Part shown: positions 52,509 to 62,657 of the stretch, piece by piece
Layout of the letters: every line of letters starts with the position of its first letter
How positions within the stretch are numbered: position 1 is the first letter of the stretch
DNA from: Spirochaetaceae bacterium
Lineage (GTDB): Bacteria > Spirochaetota > Spirochaetia > Treponematales > Treponemataceae
Reading direction: 5' to 3'
Length of the DNA: 64,000 nt
Assembly: GCA_017416145.1 (NCBI GenBank)
Contig: JAFQDD010000019.1
Location: 1 to 64,000 of the forward strand
The notes under the pieces: model-generated
What the model was told of the DNA's origin: nothing
The model's database searches: none
Seen by the model: the letters and a program-made list of their open reading frames with translations, nothing else
Made by a program: the position numbers and the translations under genes

Positions 52509-53381
52509 ATGGCAAAATTTGGCTTTGGAAAAAAATTAGCACAACTTTTCGGTTTGCACAAAAACACAAATGAAGATTTTTTTGAAGATTTAACAGACAC
52601 TCTTATTGAAGGTGATATTGGAGCAAAAACCGCTTTTGAAATTACTGAAAAATTGGAAAAAATCTGCAAAGAAAAAAAACTTACTGAAGAAGCAGATATT
52701 AAAAATGAACTTAAAAATCTTTTGATGACACATATAAAAACTTGTTCTTTTGATATTGATAAAAGTCAAGTATCAATTTATATGCTTTTAGGTGTGAACG
52801 GAGCTGGAAAAACCACAACAGCCGCAAAATTATCAAAATATTTTAAAGATAATGGTCATTCTGTAATTTTAGCCGCTGCTGATACTTTTAGAGCTGCAGC
52901 TATTGAACAATTAACTTTTCACGCTGAAAAAGTTGGAGTACGTATTGTTTCCCACCAAAGTGGAGCCGACCCTTCTGCTGTAGTTTTTGATGCAGCTTCT
53001 GCGGCAAGTGCCAACGGAGGAGCTTTGGTTTTTGCTGATACTGCAGGTCGTTTACACAACAAGGAAAACCTTGTGCGTGAGCTTCAAAAAATAGACCGAG
53101 TTGCAAGTCAAAAGGCAAGTGAAGGGGCTTACAAAAAAATATTGGTTCTTGACGCAACCACAGGACAAAATGCTCTTCGCCAAGCAGAAGTTTTCCACGA
53201 AGCTGTTGGGGTAGATGCTGTAGTTTTAACAAAATATGATTCAACTGCAAAAGGCGGAATCGTTATTTCTCTTGGAAAAGAGCTTGGAATCCCAGTAGCT
53301 TTTGTTTGTACTGGAGAACACTACGAGGATATTGCACCGTTTTCGCCGGAAGCTTTTGCAAAAGATTTTATCGAGGACTAA
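52509..53381 (+). CDS. ftsY: Signal recognition particle receptor FtsY
   Basis: A 290-residue SRP GTPase without the acidic N-terminal A domain of E. coli FtsY. The N domain spans about 1-85; G1 is LLGVNGAGKTTTAAKLS, G3 includes VFADTAGRLHN, G4 is VLTKYDSTAKGG and DTFRAAAIEQL is the SRP I-box. Start chosen at ATG 52509 behind TTGGAGA; a TTG four codons earlier is part of the ribosome-binding site. It docks ribosome-SRP complexes at the inner membrane. Confidence 0.96.
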   Translation: MAKFGFGKKLAQLFGLHKNTNEDFFEDLTDTLIEGDIGAKTAFEITEKLEKICKEKKLTEEADIKNELKNLLMTHIKTCSFDIDKSQVSIYMLLGVNGAGKTTTAAKLSKYFKDNGHSVILAAADTFRAAAIEQLTFHAEKVGVRIVSHQSGADPSAVVFDAASAASANGGALVFADTAGRLHNKENLVRELQKIDRVASQKASEGAYKKILVLDATTGQNALRQAEVFHEAVGVDAVVLTKYDSTAKGGIVISLGKELGIPVAFVCTGEHYEDIAPFSPEAFAKDFIED

Positions 53382-53386
53382 AAATT

Positions 53387-54073
53387 ATGGTACGCACAAA
53401 AGTTTTTTTTATAATTTATTTTTTATGCGTACTAAGTTTGGGATTTTCAGAAGATTTTGTGCTTTCTGAAAAAAATCACAACAATCTAGTTTACACATAT
53501 CAATACGATAATTCTTTAGTGCGTAAAGAATACGATGAAAAAAAAAGATTGATTTTAAAAATTACTTGGGATACAAATACTGATGAAATGCTTACCAAGA
53601 TAAGTTATTCATATTTAGATGATTCTATGTTTCCTTTTGCTTCTGAAACTGTTTTTCTACTGGAATCCAAAGTTGAAAAAAGACAATACACAGACAAGGG
53701 CAAAGAGAAATTGATACAAATCTATGAAAATGAAGAATTGATATCTGAAAAGCGATACAGTTATGATTCTGAAGGTCAAACTGTTTCTTTTATCGAAAAA
53801 CAAATTGAAATATCAGATAAAGAACCAAAATCAACAAAAATTACAGAAAACGAAATCAAATATGAATATGTAATTTTTGATTCAAAAACCTTTGTAAACG
53901 AATATCATTTTGAAAATAATATAAAAAATAAAGAAAAAGTATATTTATCATCAACAAAATACTACGAAAATGCTTTTTTTGAAGGTGATATTAAAATTTA
54001 TTCTGAATACGAAAATAATCTTAAACAATTGGAAATAACATATTTTCAAGGAAAAGAATTGAGGCGAAAATAG
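53387..54073 (+). CDS. Exported hypothetical protein ahead of the Lol permease
   Basis: A 228-residue protein with a signal peptide (VFFIIYFLCVLSLGFS), the start ATG lying 5 nt after ftsY. The mature part is charged, with irregular beta repeats of the YD type (YQYDNSLVRKEYDEKKRL; KRYSYDSEGQTV), ending YFQGKELRRK. Such repeats resemble MORN/YD-like antitoxin or wall-associated repeats, but no named family is recognised. Its stop is next to the ATG of the Lol permease gene, so they are translationally coupled. Confidence 0.6.
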   Translation: MVRTKVFFIIYFLCVLSLGFSEDFVLSEKNHNNLVYTYQYDNSLVRKEYDEKKRLILKITWDTNTDEMLTKISYSYLDDSMFPFASETVFLLESKVEKRQYTDKGKEKLIQIYENEELISEKRYSYDSEGQTVSFIEKQIEISDKEPKSTKITENEIKYEYVIFDSKTFVNEYHFENNIKNKEKVYLSSTKYYENAFFEGDIKIYSEYENNLKQLEITYFQGKELRRK

Positions 54074-55375
54074 ATGAAAAAATTAAAAGAAAAGAAAGAT
54101 TTTCCTTGGATTCTATACATTTCAAGACGATTTGCAAAAGTTGATAGCACAGGAAGATACGCCATTAACAGTTTTTTTGCAGCGGCTGGAATTGCTTTTG
54201 GAGTTACAGCTCTTATCGTAATTATTTCTGTAATGAACGGTTTTCAAATGGGATATATCGATTCAATTATGGAAATTAGTTCTTTTCACATTCGCATAGA
54301 AAATCCATCAGAAGATTTTGCTTTTGATAAAATGGATATTTCAAAATCAAAGGATATTCGCTCCTTTGTGGAAATGTATGAAGCTCAGACTTTGATGGTG
54401 GGAAAAGGCTCTAGACAACATCCCGCCTTGCTTCGGGGAGTTCCAACAAATATTTTAGAACTTGATTCAGGATTTGCAGATGAACTTGTTATGGTTTCTG
54501 GAAGTTTTGATTTATCAGAACCAAATACATGTGTGTTAGGCTCATCTTTGGCAAGAAAACTTAGTTTGCGAGTAGGAGATTCAGTAAATCTCTTAGCGAT
54601 TTCTGGTTCAAGTGATACAGATTTGTTTTCATCAAACAGAAATCTTACAATTGTTGGAACATTCACTTCTGGATACAGCGATATAAATCAAACATTCGCC
54701 TTTGTGTCTCTAGAAACTGGAAAAAATCTTCTTGGGGAGAATGTTCTTCCTTTGACTTGTTTGAAATTGAAAAATCAAAATCAAGATTCAAGAATTATTG
54801 CAAAAATTCAAAATGAAAATCCAGAACTAAATTGTGAATCTTGGCGTAGTTATAATCGTTCTTTTTTCGGTGCATTGAAAATCGAAAAAAATGTTTTGAT
54901 GTTTTTAGCGTTTTTGATTTTTGTGGTAGTGGCCATAAATATTTACAATTCAATGCGGCGATTGGTTTATGAAAGACGGGAAGAAATCGCTGTTTTACAA
55001 GCTTTAGGAGCTGGGAAAAAAGAGACAAGGCTGGTTTTCACAATTCAAGGTTTGCTAACTGGAATAAAGGGAGCAATTCCTGGTTTGATTCTTGGTTTAC
55101 TGATTTCCTTTAACATGGAAAATGTATTTATTGGATTTTCTTGGCTTATGTCAAAAATTACATATTTATTTAATTTAATCATAAATCCACAAAATGCAGC
55201 TTATATTGCTTCAAATTCGATTTTTATGTATTACGCAAAAATTCCTGCAAGGGTTGTAGCTTCAGAAGTGATTTTAATTACACTTTTTGGAATCTTGGCT
55301 TCTTATTTTGCTGCTTTACTTGCAAGTAAAAATATTATGAAATCTTCAATTTCTGAGGTGTTAAGAGATGAGTAA
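54074..55375 (+). CDS. LolC/LolE-type lipoprotein-releasing permease
   Basis: A 433-residue FtsX-superfamily permease. Membrane helices lie near residues 30-55 (FFAAAGIAFGVTALIVIISV), about 280-300, 330-355 and 400-420, with a large periplasmic domain (about 56-275) between the first two. The C-terminal FtsX domain contains RRLVYERREEIAVLQALGAG, the usual coupling region. With LolD it extracts lipoproteins from the inner membrane for transport to the outer membrane. The stop overlaps lolD by 8 nt. Confidence 0.9.
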   Translation: MKKLKEKKDFPWILYISRRFAKVDSTGRYAINSFFAAAGIAFGVTALIVIISVMNGFQMGYIDSIMEISSFHIRIENPSEDFAFDKMDISKSKDIRSFVEMYEAQTLMVGKGSRQHPALLRGVPTNILELDSGFADELVMVSGSFDLSEPNTCVLGSSLARKLSLRVGDSVNLLAISGSSDTDLFSSNRNLTIVGTFTSGYSDINQTFAFVSLETGKNLLGENVLPLTCLKLKNQNQDSRIIAKIQNENPELNCESWRSYNRSFFGALKIEKNVLMFLAFLIFVVVAINIYNSMRRLVYERREEIAVLQALGAGKKETRLVFTIQGLLTGIKGAIPGLILGLLISFNMENVFIGFSWLMSKITYLFNLIINPQNAAYIASNSIFMYYAKIPARVVASEVILITLFGILASYFAALLASKNIMKSSISEVLRDE

Positions 55376-56048
55376 TTCTATTATTTCAATAAAAAATCTA
55401 GAAAAAACTTTTTTAGGGGCTGGAGAACCTTTAACAATTTTAAAAGATTTGGATATGGAAGTTGAAGAAGGAAGTAAGTCCATTATTATTGGGGCAAGTG
55501 GCTCTGGAAAAAGTACTTTGCTAAATATTATTGGGGGGCTTGAATCTTCGACAAAGGGTGATATTTTTGTTGGTCCTTATGAAATTAGCAAATTAAAAGA
55601 AAAACAACTTACCGAATATCGTTCAAAATTTTTGGGATTGATTTTCCAATTTCACTATTTGCTAAAGGATTTCACAGCTTTGGAAAATATTTTTTTACCA
55701 GCTTATATGAATGGTATGAAAAAAAAAGAAGCTATAGAACGGGCTGAAAGTTTAATCAGTGATGTTGGTCTTGAAAATCGAAAAAATCACCTGCCAAGTC
55801 AATTGTCTGGAGGAGAAAGACAAAGAATCGCAGTGGCAAGGGCTCTAATCAACAATCCAGAACTAATTTTGGCTGACGAACCTACTGGAAATCTTGACCC
55901 AGAAAATGCGGCTGCTGTTATCGATTTGCTATTTTCGATTGTGGATAAATATCACAAAACTTTAGTTTTAGTAACTCACGATATTTCACTAAAAGAAAAG
56001 GGTGATATTTGTTATTCAATAAAAGAAGGAAAGATTATCACTTTATGA
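55368..56048 (+). CDS. lolD: LolD-type ABC ATPase
   Basis: A 226-residue ATP-binding subunit. Walker A is [15 protein letters not shown] (about 36-50), the signature is LPSQLSGGERQRIAVARAL (about 136-155), Walker B is LILADEPTGNLDPENA. FHYLLKDFTALENIFLPAYM is characteristic of LolD/MacB-type ATPases. Overlaps both neighbours (8 and 4 nt), so the three subunits are made together. Drives the lipoprotein release by the flanking permeases. Confidence 0.95.
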   Translation: MSNSIISIKNLEKTFLGAGEPLTILKDLDMEVEEGSKSIIIGASGSGKSTLLNIIGGLESSTKGDIFVGPYEISKLKEKQLTEYRSKFLGLIFQFHYLLKDFTALENIFLPAYMNGMKKKEAIERAESLISDVGLENRKNHLPSQLSGGERQRIAVARALINNPELILADEPTGNLDPENAAAVIDLLFSIVDKYHKTLVLVTHDISLKEKGDICYSIKEGKIITL

Positions 56049-57367
56049 AATTGTCTTCCATTTTTTTAATTTGTTCTAGAATTATAAAACCAAAAGAATC
56101 ATCTCTAACCAATGCTCGAAAAAGTCTTATTGGAGCTGTTTTTTGCATTGCATTAAGTTTGATTCCCTTGACTGTGGTTTTAGTTGTTACAGACGGAATG
56201 ATAGAAGGTATAACTAATAGAATTGTGGGACTTTCTAGCTATCATTTGCAAGTGGCACAAATTAGAAATTACGCTGATGTAGATGAAAATTTAGCGGATT
56301 TGGAAAATCTTGCAGCAACCATAAAACAACATCCCAAAGTTTTAAGCACTTTTATCGAAAGACAGGGAACTGTTTTAGCTGCTGGAAAAACTGGTCGAAG
56401 TGGTGCCACAGTTCGTGCCGTTGATGAAAAATTATTTACACAAAATAACGCTTTTGCAGAATATTTGGAAGTTATTCAGGGAAGTGCAAGTTTTTCAACT
56501 GGAAAATCCTGCGTAATCGGAAAAAAAATCGCTGAACTTTTGGGAGTGGCTGTTGGAGACAGTATTCGGCTTATTTCAACACGAACTTCTTTATCAGGTT
56601 CAGTTATTCCAAAAATTTCTGTTTTCAAAGTTGAAGGAATTGTTTCAAGTGGATATCAAGAAATTGATGCTCTTTGGGTTTTTATTCCTTTGAAAACTGG
56701 ATTTGAATATCTTTCTAGTGCTGCTTCTACAATTTGTGTTGGAATAGAAACTGAAAATCCTTTTGCAGACAATTTTTATCAAACTATCGATGAAATTGAT
56801 AATCTAGTTCCCGGTGGATTTTCTTTATATTCTTGGGAAGAGTTAAACGCATCTCAATACGAAAATTTTGCTTCCACAAAGCTTATGCTTTTGTTTGTGA
56901 TGTTTTTGATTGTTTTGGTGGCTTCAGTAAATGTATCATCTGCTTTGGTAATGTTGGTTATGGAAAAGCGAAAAGATATTGCGATTTTGAAAAGTCTTGG
57001 AGCTTCAAACAGAGGAATTGGATTTTCTTTTGTATTGACAGGTGGATTTGCTGGATTTATTGGAGCAATAATTGGTATTCCTCTTGGGTTGCTATGTGGG
57101 ATAAATATTAACTCAATAATAAGTTTTTTTGAAAAAATAATTAACACATTTACAAAGTTGATATATTATATAAAAGATGGAAGTGAATATGTGCCAATTT
57201 CTTTAATGGATCCAGCTTATTATTTGGAGACAATTCCTATAATTATTCCTGGAAAAGAAATCCTTTTGATTTTTGTTGGGACAATTTTCCTTTCAATTTT
57301 AGTTTCGATTATTCCTGCTTCAAAAGCAGCAAAAGAAAAACCATTAAATATAATTCGTAAGATATAG
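56045..57367 (+). CDS. Second LolC/LolE-type permease
   Basis: A 440-residue FtsX-family permease with the same four-helix layout as the first (first helix about 25-47; helices again near 280-300, 325-350 and 400-425) and the signature VMEKRKDIAILKSLGASNRG. It is clearly diverged from the upstream permease, so a LolC/LolE heterodimer is likely, unlike the single LolF of some bacteria. ATG at 56045 overlaps the lolD stop by 4 nt. No lolA or lolB is present here. Confidence 0.88.
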   Translation: MKLSSIFLICSRIIKPKESSLTNARKSLIGAVFCIALSLIPLTVVLVVTDGMIEGITNRIVGLSSYHLQVAQIRNYADVDENLADLENLAATIKQHPKVLSTFIERQGTVLAAGKTGRSGATVRAVDEKLFTQNNAFAEYLEVIQGSASFSTGKSCVIGKKIAELLGVAVGDSIRLISTRTSLSGSVIPKISVFKVEGIVSSGYQEIDALWVFIPLKTGFEYLSSAASTICVGIETENPFADNFYQTIDEIDNLVPGGFSLYSWEELNASQYENFASTKLMLLFVMFLIVLVASVNVSSALVMLVMEKRKDIAILKSLGASNRGIGFSFVLTGGFAGFIGAIIGIPLGLLCGININSIISFFEKIINTFTKLIYYIKDGSEYVPISLMDPAYYLETIPIIIPGKEILLIFVGTIFLSILVSIIPASKAAKEKPLNIIRKI

Positions 57368-57386
57368 TTTCGGAGACTAATAAAAT

Positions 57387-57872
57387 ATGAAGTGTGATAT
57401 TTGTAAAATAAATGATGCAGTTATTTTTTTACAAGAAGTTCGAGGAAATCAAAAAAAAGAGGTACATTTGTGTTTTGAATGTGCTGCAAAAAAAGGGATT
57501 CCAACTCCAACTCCTGGAGAAAGCTTTAATCCAGAGAAAATATCTTTAGAAAAGATAATTTCTGCAATGACAGAAAAAAGAAGTTGTAAAGTTTGTGGAC
57601 GTTCTTTAGATGATATTAAACGATATCGGGCTGTGGGATGTCCTGCTTGTTATTCAAACTTTAGTCAGGAAATAAAAGAAATATTTGCTGGAAATGGAGA
57701 ACTAAAAACTTATTGCGGAACATTCCCAAAACACGTTTCTGACGGTCGTTCTTCCCTACAAGATAGAGCAATTTTACAGGAAAAACTTGCTGAATCCGTT
57801 GCTCGGGAAGATTTTGAAAAAGCTGCAATTTATCGTGATAAAATAAAGGAATTAGACAAAAAAGATGAATAA
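57387..57872 (+). CDS. mcsA: McsA-like zinc-finger/UVR-domain protein
   Basis: A 161-residue protein. Two zinc-ribbon pairs are evident: CDIC (2-6) with CFEC (about 31-34), and CKVCG (about 71-75) with CPAC (about 93-96). The C-terminal UVR motif (LAESVAREDFEKAAIYRDKI) is the UvrB/UvrC-like helix pair. In Firmicutes McsA activates the protein-arginine kinase McsB in stress-regulated degradation by ClpC. The stop overlaps mcsB by 8 nt. No ctsR repressor gene precedes it. Confidence 0.9.
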   Translation: MKCDICKINDAVIFLQEVRGNQKKEVHLCFECAAKKGIPTPTPGESFNPEKISLEKIISAMTEKRSCKVCGRSLDDIKRYRAVGCPACYSNFSQEIKEIFAGNGELKTYCGTFPKHVSDGRSSLQDRAILQEKLAESVAREDFEKAAIYRDKIKELDKKDE

Positions 57873-58953
57873 CCTTACTTCAAGTCCAGCTTGGTATTCT
57901 GAAAAAGGAATCCAAGATGATGTCATTTGTTCTACAAGAATTCGTCTTGCAAGAAATCTTGCGGATTTTCCTTTTCCCTCAAAACTAAAAGACGAAGACA
58001 GAGAACGAGTCCAAGCATTAATTTTTGATGCTTTTTCTCGATTAGAAAATTCTAGTGATTATCAGAGTTTGTCTGTTAGCAACCTAGAATTGCTTGGAAG
58101 GCTCATATTAGCCGAAAGAGGTGTTCTAACTCAAGATATGGTGGAAAAGAACAATACAGGGGTTGTAATTCGCTCTGATGGGAAAGTTTCGTGTACGGTA
58201 AATTCCTTTGACCATTTGCATTTGTCTTCATTTTCTACAGGATTAAATCTCCAAGAAAACTATGAACTAATTTCATCAATTGACTCAAAACTTCAAGATT
58301 CTTTGCAATTTGCAGGAATGCCTGATTTTGGATATTTGTCCTACAGATTGCGGGATACTGGAACTGGTATGAAAATTTCTATGATGCTTCATTTACCAGC
58401 TTTGTCCTATGAAGGTTTAGAAAAAAATATTTTTAAATCTTTAGTAAATTGTGGATTTGATATTTTTGCCTGTTTTTCAAATCAAAAAAATAATGCCACA
58501 AGGGCTTTGGGTTCATATTTCAGAATTGCCACAAATACCAGTTTCCCTCACAGTGAAACAGACCAAATTGCTCAAATGGTTTCCATCGCCAGTCAACTAA
58601 TGGATGCGGAAAGACAAACTAGAAGTGATTTGATGAAAACAAAGCCAACTTTGCTTAAAGACAAAATTTACAGAGCTTTGGCAACAATCAAATACAGTCG
58701 TTTTATTTCCTTGTCAGAAGGAATAGAACTTATTTCTGCAATAAAACTTGGAAAAAACTGTAATCTTTTCACAGGAATAGAAGATTCCACTCTTTTTGCC
58801 CTGTTATATCGTATACAAACAGCTCATTTAGGTTTTGTAATTCGTAGTGGAAACTTTAATTTTGAAGATGATGTTACAACACCAGAGCAACAAACAGATA
58901 GACTTCGAGCCTTGGTTTTGCAAGAAACAGTTTCGTCTGTTTATCTAGTTTAA
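57865..58953 (+). CDS. mcsB: McsB-like protein-arginine kinase homologue, possibly inactive
   Basis: A 362-residue member of the phosphagen-kinase fold with the McsB length. The N-terminal CSTRIRLARNLADFPFP and the central DTGTGMKISMMLHLPAL identify the family. Compared with remembered B. subtilis McsB, key positions differ: the catalytic Cys region LTSCPTNVGTG is LSYRLRDTGTG (158-168); NEEDHIR is NSFDHLH (113-119), losing an ATP-binding Arg and acidic residues; RGIYGEGSEA is ACFSNQKNNA (192-201), losing an Arg and the catalytic Glu; and RDxxRA is TDRLRA. A regulatory or adaptor role is possible; catalysis looks doubtful. Confidence 0.82.
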   Translation: MNNLTSSPAWYSEKGIQDDVICSTRIRLARNLADFPFPSKLKDEDRERVQALIFDAFSRLENSSDYQSLSVSNLELLGRLILAERGVLTQDMVEKNNTGVVIRSDGKVSCTVNSFDHLHLSSFSTGLNLQENYELISSIDSKLQDSLQFAGMPDFGYLSYRLRDTGTGMKISMMLHLPALSYEGLEKNIFKSLVNCGFDIFACFSNQKNNATRALGSYFRIATNTSFPHSETDQIAQMVSIASQLMDAERQTRSDLMKTKPTLLKDKIYRALATIKYSRFISLSEGIELISAIKLGKNCNLFTGIEDSTLFALLYRIQTAHLGFVIRSGNFNFEDDVTTPEQQTDRLRALVLQETVSSVYLV

Positions 58954-58983
58954 CAAAAGTAAATACGCAAAGGAAACTTTTTT

Positions 58984-61467
58984 ATGAATAAGGGATTATC
59001 ACCAAGAGCTCAAAAACTTTTGTCAGTTTCAGCTCAAGGAATTGCAAAAAAAAGAGGAAGTGGACAACTGACTCCAGAACATGTTTTATTAGGTATGATT
59101 TCTGATGCAGATAGTTTAGGTTTTGAAATTCTTTTATATTTAAATATAAATATTTTAATGCTTCAATTAGCTTTGGAACAAGCTATTCCCCAAGGAAATG
59201 CTCTAGCTCCAAATCAAGAAGCCGCTCCAAGTAGACGACTTAGAACTCTAATCGATATTGCCGCTGTGGAATCTCGGATTGCACGAAAAGACTATATTGG
59301 AACAGAACATTTGCTTTTGGCAACTTTACGAGAAGAAAATAGCGTTGCTGCAAGATTTTTTTCAGCGATTCCTGTAACTGTAGATGCTGTCCGACAAGCA
59401 GCGGATGCAGTTTCTATTCGATTTCGTTCTTCTGCAACTGCACAAGCAAAAGAAAAAGAATATGCTGGAGGTATTCGAGGACAAAATCAAAGTCCAAAGG
59501 ATAGTTTACTTGCAGAATACAGCAAAGATTTAACATTACAAGCACGAGAAGGTGAGCTTGACCCAGTTGTTGGAAGAGAAACTGAAATATCTCGGGTAAT
59601 TCAAATCCTCTCTAGACGAAGCAAAAACAATCCTGTTCTTGTGGGAGAACCCGGAGTTGGAAAAACCGCTATCGTGGAAGGATTGGCATTAAAAATAGCT
59701 GAGGAATCTGTGCCAAAAGATTTGCTAAACAAGCGGATTTTGGTTTTGGATTTAGCATCGGTAATTGCAGGAACAAAATATCGAGGTGAATTTGAAGAAA
59801 GAATTAAGAAAATTATCAAAGAAATTACAGATCAAAAAGATATTATTATTTTTATAGACGAACTTCATACTCTAATTGGAGCTGGAGGAGCAGAAGGCTC
59901 AATGGATGCTTCAAATATGCTAAAACCAGCCCTTTCTCGTGGACTTTTACAAGTTATTGGAGCTACAACCCAAAAAGAATACAGAAAATATTTTGAAAAA
60001 GATTCTGCATTAGAAAGAAGATTTCAACAGGTGAGCATTGTAGAGCCATCAGACGAAGAAACTGTAAAAATATTAAAGGGCATTTTACCAAAATACGAAG
60101 AATATCATCATGTAAAATATGCTGATGGAGTGGTTGAACAAATTGTGAAGTTTTCTCGTCGCTATATTACAGAACGATTTTTACCGGACAAGGCGATTGA
60201 TTTGCTTGATGAAGCTGGAGCTATGAAAAAAATCCAAGAGGACAAAACTCCAACAGAATTAACAGACTTAGAAAAGCAAATCTCTCTTTTACAAGAAGAA
60301 AAACAGCTTTGTATTCAAAATCAAAACTTTGAACAAGCAGCCTCTACACGAGATAAAATTAAATCCTTACGTGAAAAGCAAGAAAAGTTTTTGCAAAATG
60401 GAAAGATAACCTATGCAAAAAATCTAGTTACAGAAAAGGACATTTGCACTGTGGTTTCAGAAATGACTGGAATTCCTGCAAATCAACTAGATACAGAGGA
60501 AACAAAGCGGCTTATCAATATGGAAAAAGAGCTTCACAAAACTGTAATTGGTCAAGAAGAAGCTGTAAGTTTAATTTCATCAGCTGTAAGACGTGCTAGA
60601 GCAGGGGTTTCTTCGTTTAATCGACCACAAGGTTCTTTTATCTTTTTAGGACCAACTGGGGTTGGAAAAACGTTACTGGCAAAAACGTTGGCAAAATTTT
60701 TATTTGGAACAGAAGAAGCACTAATTCGCATTGATATGAGTGATTTTATGGAAAAACACACCGCTTCTCGCCTTGTGGGAGCTCCTCCTGGATACGTAGG
60801 TTATGAAGAAGGTGGAGTTTTAACAGAAAAAGTTCGCCGAAATCCTTATTCAGTGGTTTTGCTAGATGAAGTTGAAAAAGCTCATGCAGATATTTTTAAC
60901 TTGCTTTTACAAGTTTTAGAAGAAGGGGAATTAAAAGACAACTTGGGACATACTGTAAATTTCAAAAATACAGTTATTATTATGACAAGTAATGCTGGAG
61001 CAAGAGAAATTACAACAGAAAATAGACTAGGATTCTCATCATCTTCAAAAGGATTGTTGCCTTACGAACAAATAAAGGACAACGCTTTAACCGAACTTAA
61101 AAAGTTTTTACGACCAGAATTACTAAACCGAATTGATGATGTAGTAGTTTTTAATCCTCTTTCAGAAGAAGAAGTAAACGCAATCTTAGAAAGTCAAATC
61201 AAAGATTTAGAAAAGCGTTTGATGGAAAAAGGACTAAAAATTAAGCTAAAACCAAGTGGAAAAAAATATTTTGCAGAAAAAGGATATGAACCTGCATTTG
61301 GAGCAAGACCTATGCGTCGCCTTATCCAAAGAGAAATAGAAGATTCCATTGCAAATTTGATTTTATCCGGGAAAGCTACAACTGGTGATACAATTCTTGT
61401 AGAAGCCAAAAATCAAAAATCTGTTGTAACTGTCAAAAAAGCAGAAGATAAACCAAAGAAAAACTAA
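58984..61467 (+). CDS. clpC: ClpC-type AAA+ unfoldase
   Basis: An 827-residue Hsp100 protein. The N-terminal Clp repeat domain covers about 1-145, D1 has GEPGVGKT and [10 protein letters not shown], a short middle domain (about 410-470, with a UVR-like [16 protein letters not shown]) separates D2, which has [15 protein letters not shown] and the closing sensor GARPMRR. The short M domain and length point to ClpC and not ClpB. In Firmicutes ClpC recognises phosphoarginine; here it follows mcsAB. It feeds substrates to ClpP. Confidence 0.96.
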   Translation: MNKGLSPRAQKLLSVSAQGIAKKRGSGQLTPEHVLLGMISDADSLGFEILLYLNINILMLQLALEQAIPQGNALAPNQEAAPSRRLRTLIDIAAVESRIARKDYIGTEHLLLATLREENSVAARFFSAIPVTVDAVRQAADAVSIRFRSSATAQAKEKEYAGGIRGQNQSPKDSLLAEYSKDLTLQAREGELDPVVGRETEISRVIQILSRRSKNNPVLVGEPGVGKTAIVEGLALKIAEESVPKDLLNKRILVLDLASVIAGTKYRGEFEERIKKIIKEITDQKDIIIFIDELHTLIGAGGAEGSMDASNMLKPALSRGLLQVIGATTQKEYRKYFEKDSALERRFQQVSIVEPSDEETVKILKGILPKYEEYHHVKYADGVVEQIVKFSRRYITERFLPDKAIDLLDEAGAMKKIQEDKTPTELTDLEKQISLLQEEKQLCIQNQNFEQAASTRDKIKSLREKQEKFLQNGKITYAKNLVTEKDICTVVSEMTGIPANQLDTEETKRLINMEKELHKTVIGQEEAVSLISSAVRRARAGVSSFNRPQGSFIFLGPTGVGKTLLAKTLAKFLFGTEEALIRIDMSDFMEKHTASRLVGAPPGYVGYEEGGVLTEKVRRNPYSVVLLDEVEKAHADIFNLLLQVLEEGELKDNLGHTVNFKNTVIIMTSNAGAREITTENRLGFSSSSKGLLPYEQIKDNALTELKKFLRPELLNRIDDVVVFNPLSEEEVNAILESQIKDLEKRLMEKGLKIKLKPSGKKYFAEKGYEPAFGARPMRRLIQREIEDSIANLILSGKATTGDTILVEAKNQKSVVTVKKAEDKPKKN

Positions 61468-61500
61468 TAATAGGCAAAGCCTAAAAAAGATGAAAAATTC

Positions 61501-61529
61501 TTGAAAAAGGGGTAATCCCGTGATATTAT
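61501..61529 (+). promoter_or_regulatory. Promoter of the FIST/hydrogenase-like operon
   Basis: TTGAAA (61501-61506), 17-nt spacer, TATTAT (61524-61529). The spacer contains the palindrome GGGGTAATCCC. A TAGGC-AAA-GCCTA hairpin at 61472-61484 may end clpC transcription. Confidence 0.6.
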
Positions 61530-61544
61530 GTTTTTAGGTAAAAT

Positions 61545-62657
61545 ATGAATTTTTTTGTAGGACATAGTAAACTTGATGATGTGGATGCTGCACTAAAAGA
61601 AGCAACATCATTATTCAAAAATCCTGATTTTCTCTTTTATTTTGCACCCCTTTCAAAAATCAAAGATGTTACAGAAAAAATCTATAAACTTTTTCCAAAT
61701 GCAACTTGTTTAGGTACAAGTTCCCATTACGTTTATTCAAAAAGTGGATTAAAACGAGATGTTATATCTTGTTTTGGTTTCAACGATGTAATCGAAACTT
61801 CTGCTGATATTATTTTAGAAATTGATAGATATCCACTAAAATATGCCGACCGAGTTGAAAATGCCATAAAAAAGCTATCTTCTCCAGAAAATGCAATCTG
61901 TGTAGAGCTTTCAACCGCTTTTTCGATGAGCGAAGAATTACTTTTAACAACATTAAATTCTGTGTGTAGCAAATACAATATTCCTGTGGCAGGTGGAAAT
62001 GCTGGAATAAGTCCGACAGAATTAAAAAAAGGAATCCGAAAAACTTACGTTGGATTTAACGGCAAAACTTACGAAAATGCTTGTGTATTTGCTATGCTAA
62101 AAAATGCAAAATCTCCAATACGAATTTACGACGAACATTTTTATAAGCCAACAGGAATAGAGCTTTTAATCACTGCCATCGATATAAAAAACAAAACAGT
62201 TTTGGAAATAAATAATATGCCAGCTGCAGAAGGTTTGGCAAAAGTTTTAAAATGTTCTATCGAGGAAATCCCACAAAAAATGAATTATTATCAATTTGGA
62301 AAATATGTTGACGGTAAATTGCTGATTTCCTCTTTTGGTAGAATGTTTGAAGACGGTTCTCTAGAGTTTAACGCCCATTTGTTTAATCAGACGAAGGTTA
62401 TGCTTTTAGAACCAGATGATATGGAAACTATTTTTAAAAATACATTTAATAAAATCAAAACCGAAAATCCTCAAGCGAAAATCGGATTTCTAATTCATTG
62501 TCAAGGTCGCTCAATGTTTTTAGATGAGAAAAAAATGTTAGAAGATTATGCAAAGGAAGTTGGGAAATTGTTCCCATTTTTTGGTGGATTTTCTTCTCTA
62601 GGAGAGCAATACAAAACCTTGCATTTGAATCATACTATGGTGATGGTGGTTATTTAA
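61545..62657 (+). CDS. FIST-domain sensory protein
   Basis: A 370-residue cytoplasmic protein with FIST_N (about 1-200; NATCLGTSSHYVY and VAGGNAGIS mark it) and FIST_C (about 205-365; INNMPAAEGLAKVL, then FLIHCQGRSMFL and FPFFGGFSSLGEQ). FIST domains are predicted small-ligand sensors linked to signalling proteins. ATG at 61545 lies behind TAGG. The stop overlaps the ATG of the iron-sulfur/GGDEF gene by 1 nt, so the two are coupled and probably form one signalling unit. Confidence 0.88.
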   Translation: MNFFVGHSKLDDVDAALKEATSLFKNPDFLFYFAPLSKIKDVTEKIYKLFPNATCLGTSSHYVYSKSGLKRDVISCFGFNDVIETSADIILEIDRYPLKYADRVENAIKKLSSPENAICVELSTAFSMSEELLLTTLNSVCSKYNIPVAGGNAGISPTELKKGIRKTYVGFNGKTYENACVFAMLKNAKSPIRIYDEHFYKPTGIELLITAIDIKNKTVLEINNMPAAEGLAKVLKCSIEEIPQKMNYYQFGKYVDGKLLISSFGRMFEDGSLEFNAHLFNQTKVMLLEPDDMETIFKNTFNKIKTENPQAKIGFLIHCQGRSMFLDEKKMLEDYAKEVGKLFPFFGGFSSLGEQYKTLHLNHTMVMVVI

